From Actinoallomurus purpureus (GTDB lineage Bacteria > Actinomycetota > Actinomycetes > Streptosporangiales > Streptosporangiaceae), in NCBI RefSeq assembly GCF_024055795.1, contig NZ_JAMXMY010000040.1:1-32062 (forward strand): DNA of 32,062 nucleotides, written 5' to 3'. Both the position numbers and the translations under genes were made by a program. This document shows positions 1-7,570 of the stretch, in pieces. A model generated the notes under the pieces. The model had not been told where the DNA came from, made no database searches, and worked only from the letters and a program-made list of their open reading frames with translations. The stretch's first letter is position 1. Each line of letters begins with the position of its first letter.

Positions 1-79
1 TTGGCGTGAACACCACGTCGACCCAGTAGTTGGTGGACTGATAGCTCCCCGTGGGGAACGTGTTCGTGGCGCCGTAGGA
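1..79 (-). other. Open reading frame continuing past the premature stop of the DUF4082 protein
   Basis: Read on the minus strand, the bases after the TAG at 80-82 stay in the same frame to the window edge. They encode the expected end of a DUF4082 module (S-Y-G-A-T-N-T-F-P-T-G, then a Y-W-V-D-V-V-F-T-P ending). The sister modules in this window carry the same ending, where Tyr occupies the stop position. The segment is therefore a cut-off tail, not an intergenic region. Whether more modules follow lies outside the window. Confidence 0.75.
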
Positions 80-3046
80 CTACACGCCGTTCCCGCCAGA
101 ATCAGCGCTCGCCGGCGCGGTCAAAGGATCGTTGATGTACGCACTGGTGAAATACGGCCGCGTCACGGAATAACCCGACGACGTGAAATAAGACGCGACA
201 TACGTAGTATTCGCCGTCACCGCCACCGGGGTGGAGAAATTCACCTGCTGCCAGCCCGACGCCGACTCACCGGTGAAGGTCGCACTCGCCAGCAACGTCC
301 CGCTCGAAGTCCACAGACTTCCCACGTGGGTCCCCGTGTTCAGCGAACCCTTGTAGAACCGGATCCCAGTGATGAAACCGTTCACAGACGCCGTGAACTT
401 CACCCCGAGGGTAACCGGCTGAGCATCGGGATGCGACTGAACGGCTGGAACAGCCGTGGGGTCCCACAGGGTGTACGTTGGCGTGAACACCACATCGACC
501 CAGTAGTTGGAGGACTGGTAGGTCCCTGTGGGGAACGTGCTCGCGGTGCCGTAGGAATACACGCCGTTCCCGCCAGAATCAGCGCTCGCCGGCGCGGTCA
601 AAGGGTAGTTATTATATGGATTTGTGAAGTACGGCCGCGAAAAGGCATAATGGCCCGGCGTATGATAAGACGCGACATAGGTGGTGTTCACACTGACTGC
701 CACCGGGGCAGAGAAATTCACCTGTTGCCAGCCGCTTGCTGTTTCATTGGTAAAGGTTGCTTCCGCGAGTAGCGTCCCGGTAGAACTCCATAGATGGCCG
801 ACGTGCGTCCCCGTGTTGGCCGTGCCCTTGTAGAACCTGATTCCGGCGATTTGGCCAGAGGCGGTGGCCTTGAACTTCACCCCTACTTCTACGGACTGGG
901 TATCGTCGCTCGCCTCCACGTCCGGGACAGTCGTCGACGACCAAAGCGTGCAACATGTTCCGCCTACGGTCACATTCACTGTGGTCGGATTCGTCTGAAC
1001 GTTGCCGATATCATCGACTGCGCGAACCCTGATCGTCACGGGTCCAGCGCTGGTGGGCGTCCATTGGTACTGCCAGGCACTTCGGCCGGTCGCGTGGAAC
1101 CATCGTGTGCCGTCGAACGAGACTTCCACACCCCCGACGACGCCGCCCCCGGTATCGCTGGCCGTTCCCTGAATAGTGACCACCCTTCCCGTGGCCACAC
1201 CGGCACCGCTCGACGGATTGGTGATCGTTGACGTCGGTGGAGACGTGTCCGTCGACTGGGTCGCCGGCACCAGGCCGGGCTGGAGGCTGGCCGGCTGAGT
1301 GCCCATGTCAGCGAAGAGGTTGACCGTCGCCTGCTGCATATTGATGTCCGTGGGGCTTCCGGCCCGATCGTGAACTGCGTCGAGCCCCCACGCCCACTGG
1401 GTGGTCCCCGCTCCGAAGACGAGCGCTCCGCTGGAAGCCCGGTAAAGCACCAGGCTGTGTGTGGCGGTCCCAGCGCCGTATAGGCCCCCGTAGTCGAGCA
1501 GGAATTGGGTGCTCGTGGTCACGGTCGTGCTCGAGAACCTGACCAGTCCGGGCGGTGCGGTTGCGTCGTCGGGAGCCTCGTCCCACTCGTACCCCAGCGT
1601 TCCTGCGGGAAAGGTCGCCGTCTGGCCGGGAGTAAGATTGGCGATCGACGTGTTGCGCCACAACCGCATGTCGCTGAACGCAGCGGGGACCTTTATCGAA
1701 TCGTTGGCGACCTGGTTGACCATATACAGCGTGCCTGTCACTGCGTTCTCCGGTCGCCCTCCGTCCGCCGGCGGGGAGTAACGCGGATCTCGCCAGGTCC
1801 CCGTCCACGTCGGAGTCGGATCGAGCCTCGTGCCGTTCGCGAGCGTCTCCTTGTAGCAGACGAGTGTCCTGAACGAGGTGCCGTCCGCGATGCTGTTCTC
1901 CCACCTGGTCTTCCAGAACATCTCGTTTCCGGAGAAGAAGGTGAGGTTCACGCCGTTGCCGCGAGCGTTCTCCACGTTGTTCCGCATCTCGTTGGACCAG
2001 TATTCGTCATGGCCGGAGGACATGAAGACCTTGTGTTCGAGAATCTCCGCTCCCCGCATGGCGGTGTCCACGTCGGTGGTGTAACTCACGTCGAACGCGT
2101 TCGCCTCGAGCCATCTGACCATCGGATATTCGGAATCGAAGAACCAGCTGTACACAGAGCTTTCCCGGGTGTTGAACGGACGGTTGTAGCTCACCTTGAA
2201 CGCCCGGCCCGCCGGAGCACCTGTATAGAGGCTGTTGCCGCCGTAGGAGTTGTACGCCTGCCACGTGGCGTCAGACGTCTGAACCAGAAAATCCGAGTGA
2301 CGTGTGTCGTCCCTGACGACGAAGATCATCTGGCTGGCCTCACCGGTCACATCATCACGCACCAGCTTCGCGATGTAGACGCCGGAGACCGCGCTCGCCG
2401 GCACAGCCCATGAAGCCGATACCGCCCAGTTGCCACAGTCGATCAGGCCAGTCGTGCTGTCGGTCAGACAAGCCGGCTGCGTCTGCGGCAGGGCGGCGGA
2501 CGGCTGAACCGTAGCGATCAGGCGCGCTCCCTGGCCGCTGTAGTAGCCCATGCGATAGATGTCCAGGTGATAGGCGGTCGCGGGAGTCAGCACCTTGAAT
2601 TGTACGGTCTCCCCGTGGTTGACACTAATTTGAGTGGCATATCCCTGGATATTTGGGGAACCTGCTCCAGAGATATCCCATTGGCTGGGCGGGTTGCCAG
2701 GAAGGCTGTTCTCGATGCAAATGACTGACGTCGGCGGGCACGCGGCCCTACGAGCGCGGACCCCGCTCTTGGCAATTCGGCGGTTTCTCGGGGGTGGTGC
2801 GAGGGCTGAGCGCATGTCGGCGGACATGGGGACGGGTGCGTTTCTCGACGATGCTGCCGGTGGTGTCTGCGAACCACTGCCGACCTGAGGGACGTGCTCA
2901 GCAGTCTTAGGGGTGGACGCGTGCGAAGGACTGGAAACGCCCAGGAGCAGACAGAGCAGGACGACCAGACTGTTCCCGCAAGCGATCCAGAGCCTCAGGC
3001 GCTGCCCGCGCCTGTTAGCACCGTCTCGCACCTTCGATCTGCTCAA
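80..3046 (-). CDS. Secreted N,N-dimethylformamidase-beta-like protein with Ig-like and two DUF4082 domains, truncated by a nonsense codon
   Basis: The protein has 988 residues. A signal peptide lies at about 1-43 (hydrophobic LWIACGNSLVVLLCLLLG, then S-P-S-H-A). A domain of the N,N-dimethylformamidase beta-subunit-like family follows at about 105-595; it includes the family-type stretches H-L-D-I-Y-R-M-G-Y-Y and F-F-S-G-N-E-M-F-W. A bacterial Ig-like domain lies at about 598-695, and DUF4082 modules start near 700 and 858. The start is TTG, preceded by AAGGA at 8-nt spacing; an ATG 5 nt upstream meets TGA after two codons. DUF4082 modules recur in actinobacterial secreted proteins and are probably carbohydrate- or wall-binding. 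Catalysis by the first domain is unproven here, and a subunit partner is not visible. The last module is cut by a TAG where both intact paralogous modules have Tyr. An IS256 remnant lies immediately upstream, so its promoter may be altered. Confidence 0.85.
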   Translation of the reverse strand: MSRSKVRDGANRRGQRLRLWIACGNSLVVLLCLLLGVSSPSHASTPKTAEHVPQVGSGSQTPPAASSRNAPVPMSADMRSALAPPPRNRRIAKSGVRARRAACPPTSVICIENSLPGNPPSQWDISGAGSPNIQGYATQISVNHGETVQFKVLTPATAYHLDIYRMGYYSGQGARLIATVQPSAALPQTQPACLTDSTTGLIDCGNWAVSASWAVPASAVSGVYIAKLVRDDVTGEASQMIFVVRDDTRHSDFLVQTSDATWQAYNSYGGNSLYTGAPAGRAFKVSYNRPFNTRESSVYSWFFDSEYPMVRWLEANAFDVSYTTDVDTAMRGAEILEHKVFMSSGHDEYWSNEMRNNVENARGNGVNLTFFSGNEMFWKTRWENSIADGTSFRTLVCYKETLANGTRLDPTPTWTGTWRDPRYSPPADGGRPENAVTGTLYMVNQVANDSIKVPAAFSDMRLWRNTSIANLTPGQTATFPAGTLGYEWDEAPDDATAPPGLVRFSSTTVTTSTQFLLDYGGLYGAGTATHSLVLYRASSGALVFGAGTTQWAWGLDAVHDRAGSPTDINMQQATVNLFADMGTQPASLQPGLVPATQSTDTSPPTSTITNPSSGAGVATGRVVTIQGTASDTGGGVVGGVEVSFDGTRWFHATGRSAWQYQWTPTSAGPVTIRVRAVDDIGNVQTNPTTVNVTVGGTCCTLWSSTTVPDVEASDDTQSVEVGVKFKATASGQIAGIRFYKGTANTGTHVGHLWSSTGTLLAEATFTNETASGWQQVNFSAPVAVSVNTTYVASYHTPGHYAFSRPYFTNPYNNYPLTAPASADSGGNGVYSYGTASTFPTGTYQSSNYWVDVVFTPTYTLWDPTAVPAVQSHPDAQPVTLGVKFTASVNGFITGIRFYKGSLNTGTHVGSLWTSSGTLLASATFTGESASGWQQVNFSTPVAVTANTTYVASYFTSSGYSVTRPYFTSAYINDPLTAPASADSGGNGV

Positions 3047-3057
3047 TTCATCAGTCC

Positions 3058-3293
3058 TTGGTCACGTCCAGCGGAGTGGTGTATGAGTCGGCCTCCGCGT
3101 GATCCGTTGTTGCAGGTTAATCGGCGATTGCTTGTTGGGTGGTGTTCTCGCCCGGTGGGTCGCCGCTGATCACGCGGAGAAGGGCTTTGGCGAGGAATTC
3201 TATGCCCATGTAGCGGCGGACTTCAGCCCATTCGTCGGTTTGTTCCATCAGGACCGCGCCGACCAGGCGGATGATCCTTCAGACAGTCCCAGG
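3058..3293 (-). mobile_element. Remnant of an IS256-family insertion sequence (transposase C-terminus plus probable right end)
   Basis: The block holds the transposase tail (3117-3293). Past its stop, at 3061-3090, a stretch on the minus strand contains TACACCACT followed by GGACGTGACC, which resembles the terminal inverted repeats I recall from actinobacterial IS256-type elements. The opposite end and most of the transposase are absent, so it cannot move on its own. One side abuts the end of the inverted-repeat arm of the DUF3494 gene (3294). The other stops about 10 bp before the ribosome binding site of the dimethylformamidase-like gene. Exact ends are inferred, because no target duplication is visible. 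Confidence 0.65.
3117..3293 (-). pseudogene. IS256-family (mutator) transposase, C-terminal fragment
   Basis: The minus-strand frame ending at TAA 3117-3119 reads I-I-R-L-V-G-A-V-L-M-E-Q, then T-D-E-W-A-E-V-R-R-Y-M-G-I-E. This matches the characteristic C-terminal signature of IS256/mutator transposases (R-L-V-G-A-V-L-x-E-Q-x-D-E-W). Only about 52 codons of an enzyme of roughly 400 residues remain, so the DDE catalytic core is gone. Upstream, CTG GGA CTG (L-G-L) fits the preceding family sequence in a different frame, which suggests a small indel. The fragment is read in the same direction as the DUF3494 gene and lies just beyond its stop; that gene's final P-G-T-V and stop codon appear to come from this IS DNA. 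Confidence 0.8.
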
Positions 3294-4358
3294 AGATACG
3301 GTTTGGTTGATTGTGGGTGAGGTGCTTGGGGCCCAGTGGATGGGTTGTTCTCCGTCGAAGGTGGTTCCACCGAGGTAGACGGCGGTGATGCGGTGTTGGC
3401 CTGCGGAGAGGGTGGAGGTGGTGAAGGTGGCGGGTTGGGTGGTGCTGCGGAAGAAGTCGGTGCCGATGACGGTGTTGCCGTCTTTGAAGGCGACGTTTCC
3501 TTGAGGGGTGAGGGTTCCGCTGGTTTGCTGGACGGTCGCGGTGAAGGTGACGGGTTCTCCGCTTCTGGCGGTGTTGTTGTTGGAGGTGACCGTGGTGGTC
3601 GTCGGGCGGTCGTCGGGAAGTTGGATGAGGGTGGGGGGCTGGCTGGTGACGCCGGTGATGGTAATGGCGTTGTTGAGGGTGAACAAGCGGCCGATGGGAT
3701 TGGCTCGGCTGTTGACATTGATGGCGTTGGCGGCGATGAGGTTGCCGCGGAAGGTGGTGAAGGTGTCGAGCGTGGCGGAGTCGCTGATCACCCAGTAGAG
3801 GTTGTTGGCTTGAGCGCCTCCGGTAAGGGTGATGGTGCTGGACATGGCGGCGGTCAGGGTGGCGGCTTTGAAGACGAAGATGGCGTCGGGGTTGGCTTGG
3901 GCGTCCAGGGTGAGGGTTCCGTTGATCTGGAAGTTGCCGGTGGTGGAGTCGTAGACGCCGGGGGTTCTGGTGGTGTTGCCCAGTTCTGCGGGCAAGGTGG
4001 CATCCGGCGTCATTGCTGTGAGGTTGTTGTAGGCGGTCACGACGTCGGCTTTGGCGTTGGCCGCGGTGGAGTCGCCGGCGTGGGTGGTGCCGTTGATGGT
4101 GCCGGGCGGGAAGCCGGTGACGGTAGAGCCGGGGCTCACCCCGAGGTCTCCGATGACCCGGGTGAGATTGGTGTTGGTGACGCTTGATCCCGCCAGGACC
4201 GCGAACGGCGCCGCATTACCAATACTCACCGACTGAGCCTTGAAGACGTTGCTCTGTGTTCCGCTGGCCACGGTCGTGACAAGAAGGGCCGCCAGAGGCG
4301 CTGCCAACGAGATGCGCGCCTTCAATGCAAGCAGTGTACAGAAACCAGTAAATGCCAT
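3279..4358 (-). CDS. Secreted ice-binding-like (DUF3494) protein with one Ig-like domain, C-terminally shortened
   Basis: The protein has 359 residues. The ATG at 4356-4358 has GGAG 6 nt upstream. A hydrophobic signal segment runs from about residue 5 to 33, and the mature part starts near A-Q-S-V-S. DUF3494 (ice-binding-like beta-solenoid) covers about 42-245, including G-D-L-G-V-S-P-G and N-N-L-Y-W-V-I-S-D. An Ig-like repeat domain of the Big_3_5 type follows at about 255-350. DUF3494 proteins bind ice in cold-adapted microbes but are also common as surface adhesins; the role here is not known. The DUF3494+Ig part is almost identical to the divergent gene at 4725-6899, which continues into two DUF4082 modules. 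Here the sequence instead runs into IS256 remnant DNA and stops after P-G-T-V. It may be a functional short form or a truncated copy. Confidence 0.88.
   Translation of the reverse strand: MAFTGFCTLLALKARISLAAPLAALLVTTVASGTQSNVFKAQSVSIGNAAPFAVLAGSSVTNTNLTRVIGDLGVSPGSTVTGFPPGTINGTTHAGDSTAANAKADVVTAYNNLTAMTPDATLPAELGNTTRTPGVYDSTTGNFQINGTLTLDAQANPDAIFVFKAATLTAAMSSTITLTGGAQANNLYWVISDSATLDTFTTFRGNLIAANAINVNSRANPIGRLFTLNNAITITGVTSQPPTLIQLPDDRPTTTTVTSNNNTARSGEPVTFTATVQQTSGTLTPQGNVAFKDGNTVIGTDFFRSTTQPATFTTSTLSAGQHRITAVYLGGTTFDGEQPIHWAPSTSPTINQTVSPGTV
3294..4240. repeat. Left arm of a 947-bp inverted repeat (DUF3494-Ig coding)
   Basis: Pairing position x with 9227-x aligns this arm with 4987-5933 without any gap. 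By eye I count 10 mismatches in 947 bp (about 99% identity). Four of them change the protein (D/N, T/S, V/A, R/H). Both ends are sharp. On the inner side, identity begins at AGGCTCAG, after the signal peptides. On the outer side it ends after CCAAACCGTATCT, where this arm meets IS256 DNA. Confidence 0.95.
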
Positions 4359-4986
4359 AATAGCTCCAGCGACGCCCGAAATGTGTAATCCATTACCGTC
4401 TGGTCAATATGTAAGTTATGTCGCTTGCGTCCTGTGATTCGACACGCCGCGCAGGGTCGTCACTGGCACGCTCAGATCAAGATATCGAGTTAAAACCTCC
4501 AGGCAAGTAAAGCGCATGGACATGGAGGGGTAAGGTTCGCGCTAAAAGCCCAATCAATCGGGGTCTTTGTTGATCAAATAAAACGCGCACTTGCTACCGT
4601 TCTAAGCGCACACATCGTCGCATGTCGTGACGGCTCACAGTCGAGCGCTGACATTCGCGCGATATTTCACGCCCTGATCGTGGCTGTGCGAGCTCCGGCA
4701 CGAGGCTTTGAGGAGTTGTGTCACATGTCGATGTTCCGTCGCAACGCATCCGATGACGCGGTCGGCTCGACCGCGCTGGAGCGTGGGGTGAATGCTCAGC
4801 AGCGTCCAGGAACTCCGGAACCAGCAGCGAACCGCAGTAGCGTACGCCCCTGGAGGAAGTGCGCGACCGTGGACGACGCTGGAGGCCGGCGTAGCTCACG
4901 AAGCATCGCTCGTTCCTGGTTGTCCGCCGCGCTGACGGCCGTTCTCCCGATGGGTGGTGCCATCGTCATGACACCGAGAAGTGCTC
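4241..4986. other. Unique 746-bp spacer between the inverted arms, holding both 5' ends
   Basis: The spacer carries the start codons, ribosome binding sites, different signal peptides and the whole divergent intergenic region of the two DUF3494 genes. Homologous recombination between the arms would flip exactly this piece. Each signal peptide and promoter would then be joined in frame to the other gene's body, because the arms align without indels and the frame is the same at both junctions. No site-specific recombinase gene is visible nearby, so any flipping would have to use general recombination. Confidence 0.6.
4359..4724. promoter_or_regulatory. Divergent intergenic region of the two DUF3494 genes
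   Basis: These 366 bp are clearly more AT-rich than the flanking genes (for example around 4381-4425 and 4490-4600), as expected for promoters. A possible plus-strand promoter is TTGATC at 4570-4575 with TACCGT at 4595-4600; the 19-bp spacer is longer than ideal. TTGATCAA at 4570-4577 is a small palindrome. On the minus strand a TTGACC lies at about 4398-4403 without a well-spaced -10. I see no gene or RNA structure here. Confidence 0.4.
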
Positions 4987-6899
4987 AGGCTCAGTCGGTG
5001 AGTATTGGTAATGCGGCGCCGTTCGCGGTCCTGGCGGGATCAAGCGTCACCAACACCAATCTCACCCGGGTCATCGGAGACCTCGGGGTGAGCCCCGGCT
5101 CTACCGTCACCGGCTTCCCGCCCGGCACCATCAACGGCACCACCCACGCCGGCGACTCCACCGCGGCCAACGCCAAAGCCGACGTCGTGACCGCCTACAA
5201 CAACCTCACAGCAATGACGCCGGACGCCACCTTGCCCGCAGAACTGGGCAACACCACCAGAACCCCCGGCGTTTACAACTCCACCACCGGCAACTTCCAG
5301 ATCAACGGAACCCTCACCCTGGACGCCCAAGCCAACCCCGACGCCATCTTCGTCTTCAAAGCCGCCACCCTGACCGCCGCCATGTCCAGCACCATCACCC
5401 TTACCGGAGGCGCTCAAGCCAACAACCTCTACTGGGTGATCAGCGACTCCGCCACGCTCGACACCTTCAGCACCTTCCGCGGCAACCTCATCGCCGCCAA
5501 CGCCATCAATGTCAACAGCCGAGCCAACCCCATCGGCCGCCTGTTCACCCTCAACAACGCCATCACCATCACCGGCGCCACCAGCCAGCCCCCCACCCTC
5601 ATCCAACTCCCCGACGACCGCCCGACGACCACCACGGTCACCTCCAACAACAACACCGCCAGAAGCGGAGAACCCGTCACCTTCACCGCGACCGTCCAGC
5701 AAACCAGCGGAACCCTCACCCCTCAAGGAAACGTCGCCTTCAAAGACGGCAACACCGTCATCGGCACCGACTTCTTCCACAGCACCACCCAACCCGCCAC
5801 CTTCACCACCTCCACCCTCTCCGCAGGCCAACACCGCATCACCGCCGTCTACCTCGGTGGAACCACCTTCGACGGAGAACAACCCATCCACTGGGCCCCA
5901 AGCACCTCACCCACAATCAACCAAACCGTATCTACTAGTTTGTGGAGAAGTACCGACGTTCCGGATGTCCCGTCTCACAGCGATGCGTTGGCGGTCACAC
6001 TGGGTGTCAAGTTCACGGCATCGACGAGCGGGACCGTGACAGGTATCCGGTTCTACAAAGGTTCACTGAACACCGGAACTCACGTGGGAAGTCTGTGGAG
6101 TGCGAGCGGGACGCTGCTGGCGAATGCGACCTTCACCGGCGAGTCGGCGTCGGGCTGGCAGCAAGTGAACTTCACGGCACCGGTGGTGGTGACGGCGAAT
6201 ACTACGTATGTCGCGTCTTATTTCACGTCGTCGGGTCATTATTCTGTGACGCGGCCGTATTTCACCAGTCCGTACACCAACGGTCCTTTGACCGCGCCGG
6301 CGAGCGCTGATTCCGGTGGGAACGGCGTGTACGCCTACGGCGCCACGAACACGTTCCCCACGGGGACCTTCCAGTCCACCAACTACTGGGTCGACGTGGT
6401 GTTCACGCCGGCGTCCAACCTGTGGGACAACACGGCTGTTCCCGCCGTCCAGTCGCAACCCGATACTCAGCCGATCACCCTCGGGGTGAAGTTCACGGCG
6501 TCTGCGAACGGTTTCATCAGTGGTATCCGGTTCTACAAGGGTTCGTCGAACACGGGGACTCACGTGGGAAGTTTGTGGAGCGCGAGCGGGACGTTGCTGG
6601 CGAGCGTCACCTTTATCAATGAAACAGCAAGCGGCTGGCAACAGATGAACTTCTCCACCCCGGTGGCGGTGACGGCGAATACTACGTATGTCGCATCTTA
6701 TTTCACGTCGTCGGGTAATTATTCTGTGACGCGGTCGTATTTCACCAGTGCGTACACCAACGGTCCTTTGACCGCGCCGGCGAGCGCTGATTCCGGCGGG
6801 AACGGCGTGTATTCCTACGGCGCCACGAACACATTCCCCACGGGGACCTTCCAGTCCACCAACTACTGGGTCGACGTGGTGTACGAAGAATCGAGCTAG
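4725..6899 (+). CDS. Secreted ice-binding-like (DUF3494) protein with Ig-like and two DUF4082 domains
   Basis: The preferred ATG at 4725 has GAGGAG 9 nt upstream and gives 724 residues; a GTG at 4680 in the same frame lacks such a site. The N-terminus is unusually long, about 60 mostly polar residues before a hydrophobic segment (W-L-S-A-A-L-T-A-V-L-P) and A-Q-A, so the true start could lie further in. DUF3494 covers about 88-290, the Ig-like domain about 298-402, and DUF4082 modules about 405-562 and 563-724. It is a likely surface or wall-associated adhesin with DUF4082 modules that may bind polymer; this role is inferred. The first half is a near-exact inverted copy of the gene at 3279-4358. 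The DUF4082 modules resemble those of the gene at 80-3046 as a mosaic. It ends 8 bp before the convergent response regulator. Confidence 0.9.
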   Translation: MSMFRRNASDDAVGSTALERGVNAQQRPGTPEPAANRSSVRPWRKCATVDDAGGRRSSRSIARSWLSAALTAVLPMGGAIVMTPRSAQAQSVSIGNAAPFAVLAGSSVTNTNLTRVIGDLGVSPGSTVTGFPPGTINGTTHAGDSTAANAKADVVTAYNNLTAMTPDATLPAELGNTTRTPGVYNSTTGNFQINGTLTLDAQANPDAIFVFKAATLTAAMSSTITLTGGAQANNLYWVISDSATLDTFSTFRGNLIAANAINVNSRANPIGRLFTLNNAITITGATSQPPTLIQLPDDRPTTTTVTSNNNTARSGEPVTFTATVQQTSGTLTPQGNVAFKDGNTVIGTDFFHSTTQPATFTTSTLSAGQHRITAVYLGGTTFDGEQPIHWAPSTSPTINQTVSTSLWRSTDVPDVPSHSDALAVTLGVKFTASTSGTVTGIRFYKGSLNTGTHVGSLWSASGTLLANATFTGESASGWQQVNFTAPVVVTANTTYVASYFTSSGHYSVTRPYFTSPYTNGPLTAPASADSGGNGVYAYGATNTFPTGTFQSTNYWVDVVFTPASNLWDNTAVPAVQSQPDTQPITLGVKFTASANGFISGIRFYKGSSNTGTHVGSLWSASGTLLASVTFINETASGWQQMNFSTPVAVTANTTYVASYFTSSGNYSVTRSYFTSAYTNGPLTAPASADSGGNGVYSYGATNTFPTGTFQSTNYWVDVVYEESS
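4987..5933. repeat. Right arm of the 947-bp inverted repeat (DUF3494-Ig coding)
   Basis: This is the partner of 3294-4240, with 10 mismatches and no indels by eye. Five of the ten fall in about 65 bp (5528-5591, with a further one at 5609), while long stretches such as 5621-5777 have none. That uneven distribution fits partial gene conversion. Beyond 5933 this arm continues into the DUF4082 modules and is therefore the more complete copy. Confidence 0.95.
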
Positions 6900-6907
6900 G
6901 CGCGCGG

Positions 6908-7570
6908 TCAGTGGGCGCGCCAGTGGTACTGGTGTTCGGGGCGGCCCGTGGTGCCGTACCTCAGGGTGACGTGCACCCGTCCCGCCTGGGCGAGTGAGGC
7001 CAGGTAACGCTGGGCGGTCGCCCGGGAGATGCCGACCTCGTCGGAGACCTCGGCGGCCGACCGCGGCTCGCCGGCCCGCCGCAGGGCCTCGGCGACGAGC
7101 CGCCCGGTGACCGAGGACTGTCCCCTGGCGGGCCGGGGCTCGGTGCGCGGCGCGGCGTGCAGGGCCCGGACGGCGCGGTCCACGTCGGCCTGGGTGAGCT
7201 GCTCCCCGGCCGTCATGAGGTGCTCGCGGTAGCGGGCGTAGGCCTGCAGCCGCCGGCCCAGCTCCTGCGCGGTGAACGGTTTGATCAGGTAGTGCAGCGC
7301 GCCGTGGGAGAAGGCGGTGCGGACCGAGTCGGGATCGGTCGCTGCGGTGGCCATGATGACGTCGGCGGTCAGCTCGGGCAGCAGGGACAGTCCGGACTCG
7401 TCGGGCAGGTAGACGTCGAGGAGCACCAGGTCGACCTCTGCCGCGCCGGCCCGCGCGTCGGCGGCGGTGTGGGCCCGCCCCGCCACGCGGAAGCCGGAGA
7501 CGAGTTCGACGAACCCGGCGTGGATCTGCGCCACCCGGAAGTCGTCGTCGACGACCAGCACATCGATCAT
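6908..7570 (-). CDS. CitB/DcuR-family response regulator
   Basis: The protein has 220 residues. The receiver domain covers about 1-120, with the acidic cluster D8-D10, phosphoacceptor D52 (in V-L-L-D-V-Y-L-P-D) and K97 in L-I-K-P-F. A helix-turn-helix lies at about 165-205 (A-A-E-V-S-D-E-V-G-I-S-R-A-T-A-Q-R-Y-L). The architecture is that of CitB/DpiA/DcuR regulators, which control organic acid uptake and use. Its ATG overlaps the end of the histidine kinase gene by 4 bp (ATGA), so the two are translationally coupled. The divergent ABC importer is the most likely target. No diagnostic effector can be read from the sequence. Confidence 0.93.
   Translation of the reverse strand: MIDVLVVDDDFRVAQIHAGFVELVSGFRVAGRAHTAADARAGAAEVDLVLLDVYLPDESGLSLLPELTADVIMATAATDPDSVRTAFSHGALHYLIKPFTAQELGRRLQAYARYREHLMTAGEQLTQADVDRAVRALHAAPRTEPRPARGQSSVTGRLVAEALRRAGEPRSAAEVSDEVGISRATAQRYLASLAQAGRVHVTLRYGTTGRPEHQYHWRAH

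Noticed and set aside
3336-4187. Gly/Val-rich plus-strand ORF inside the left DUF3494 arm, with its twin in the right arm
   Set aside because: It is the complementary strand of a Thr/Pro/Ala-rich coding region. It occurs twice only because the arms are duplicated.
4241-4986. Site-specific inversion system (invertase with recombination sites)
   Set aside because: No serine or tyrosine recombinase gene is present in the window and the repeats are long coding arms, not short recombination sites. Only homologous inversion is plausible.
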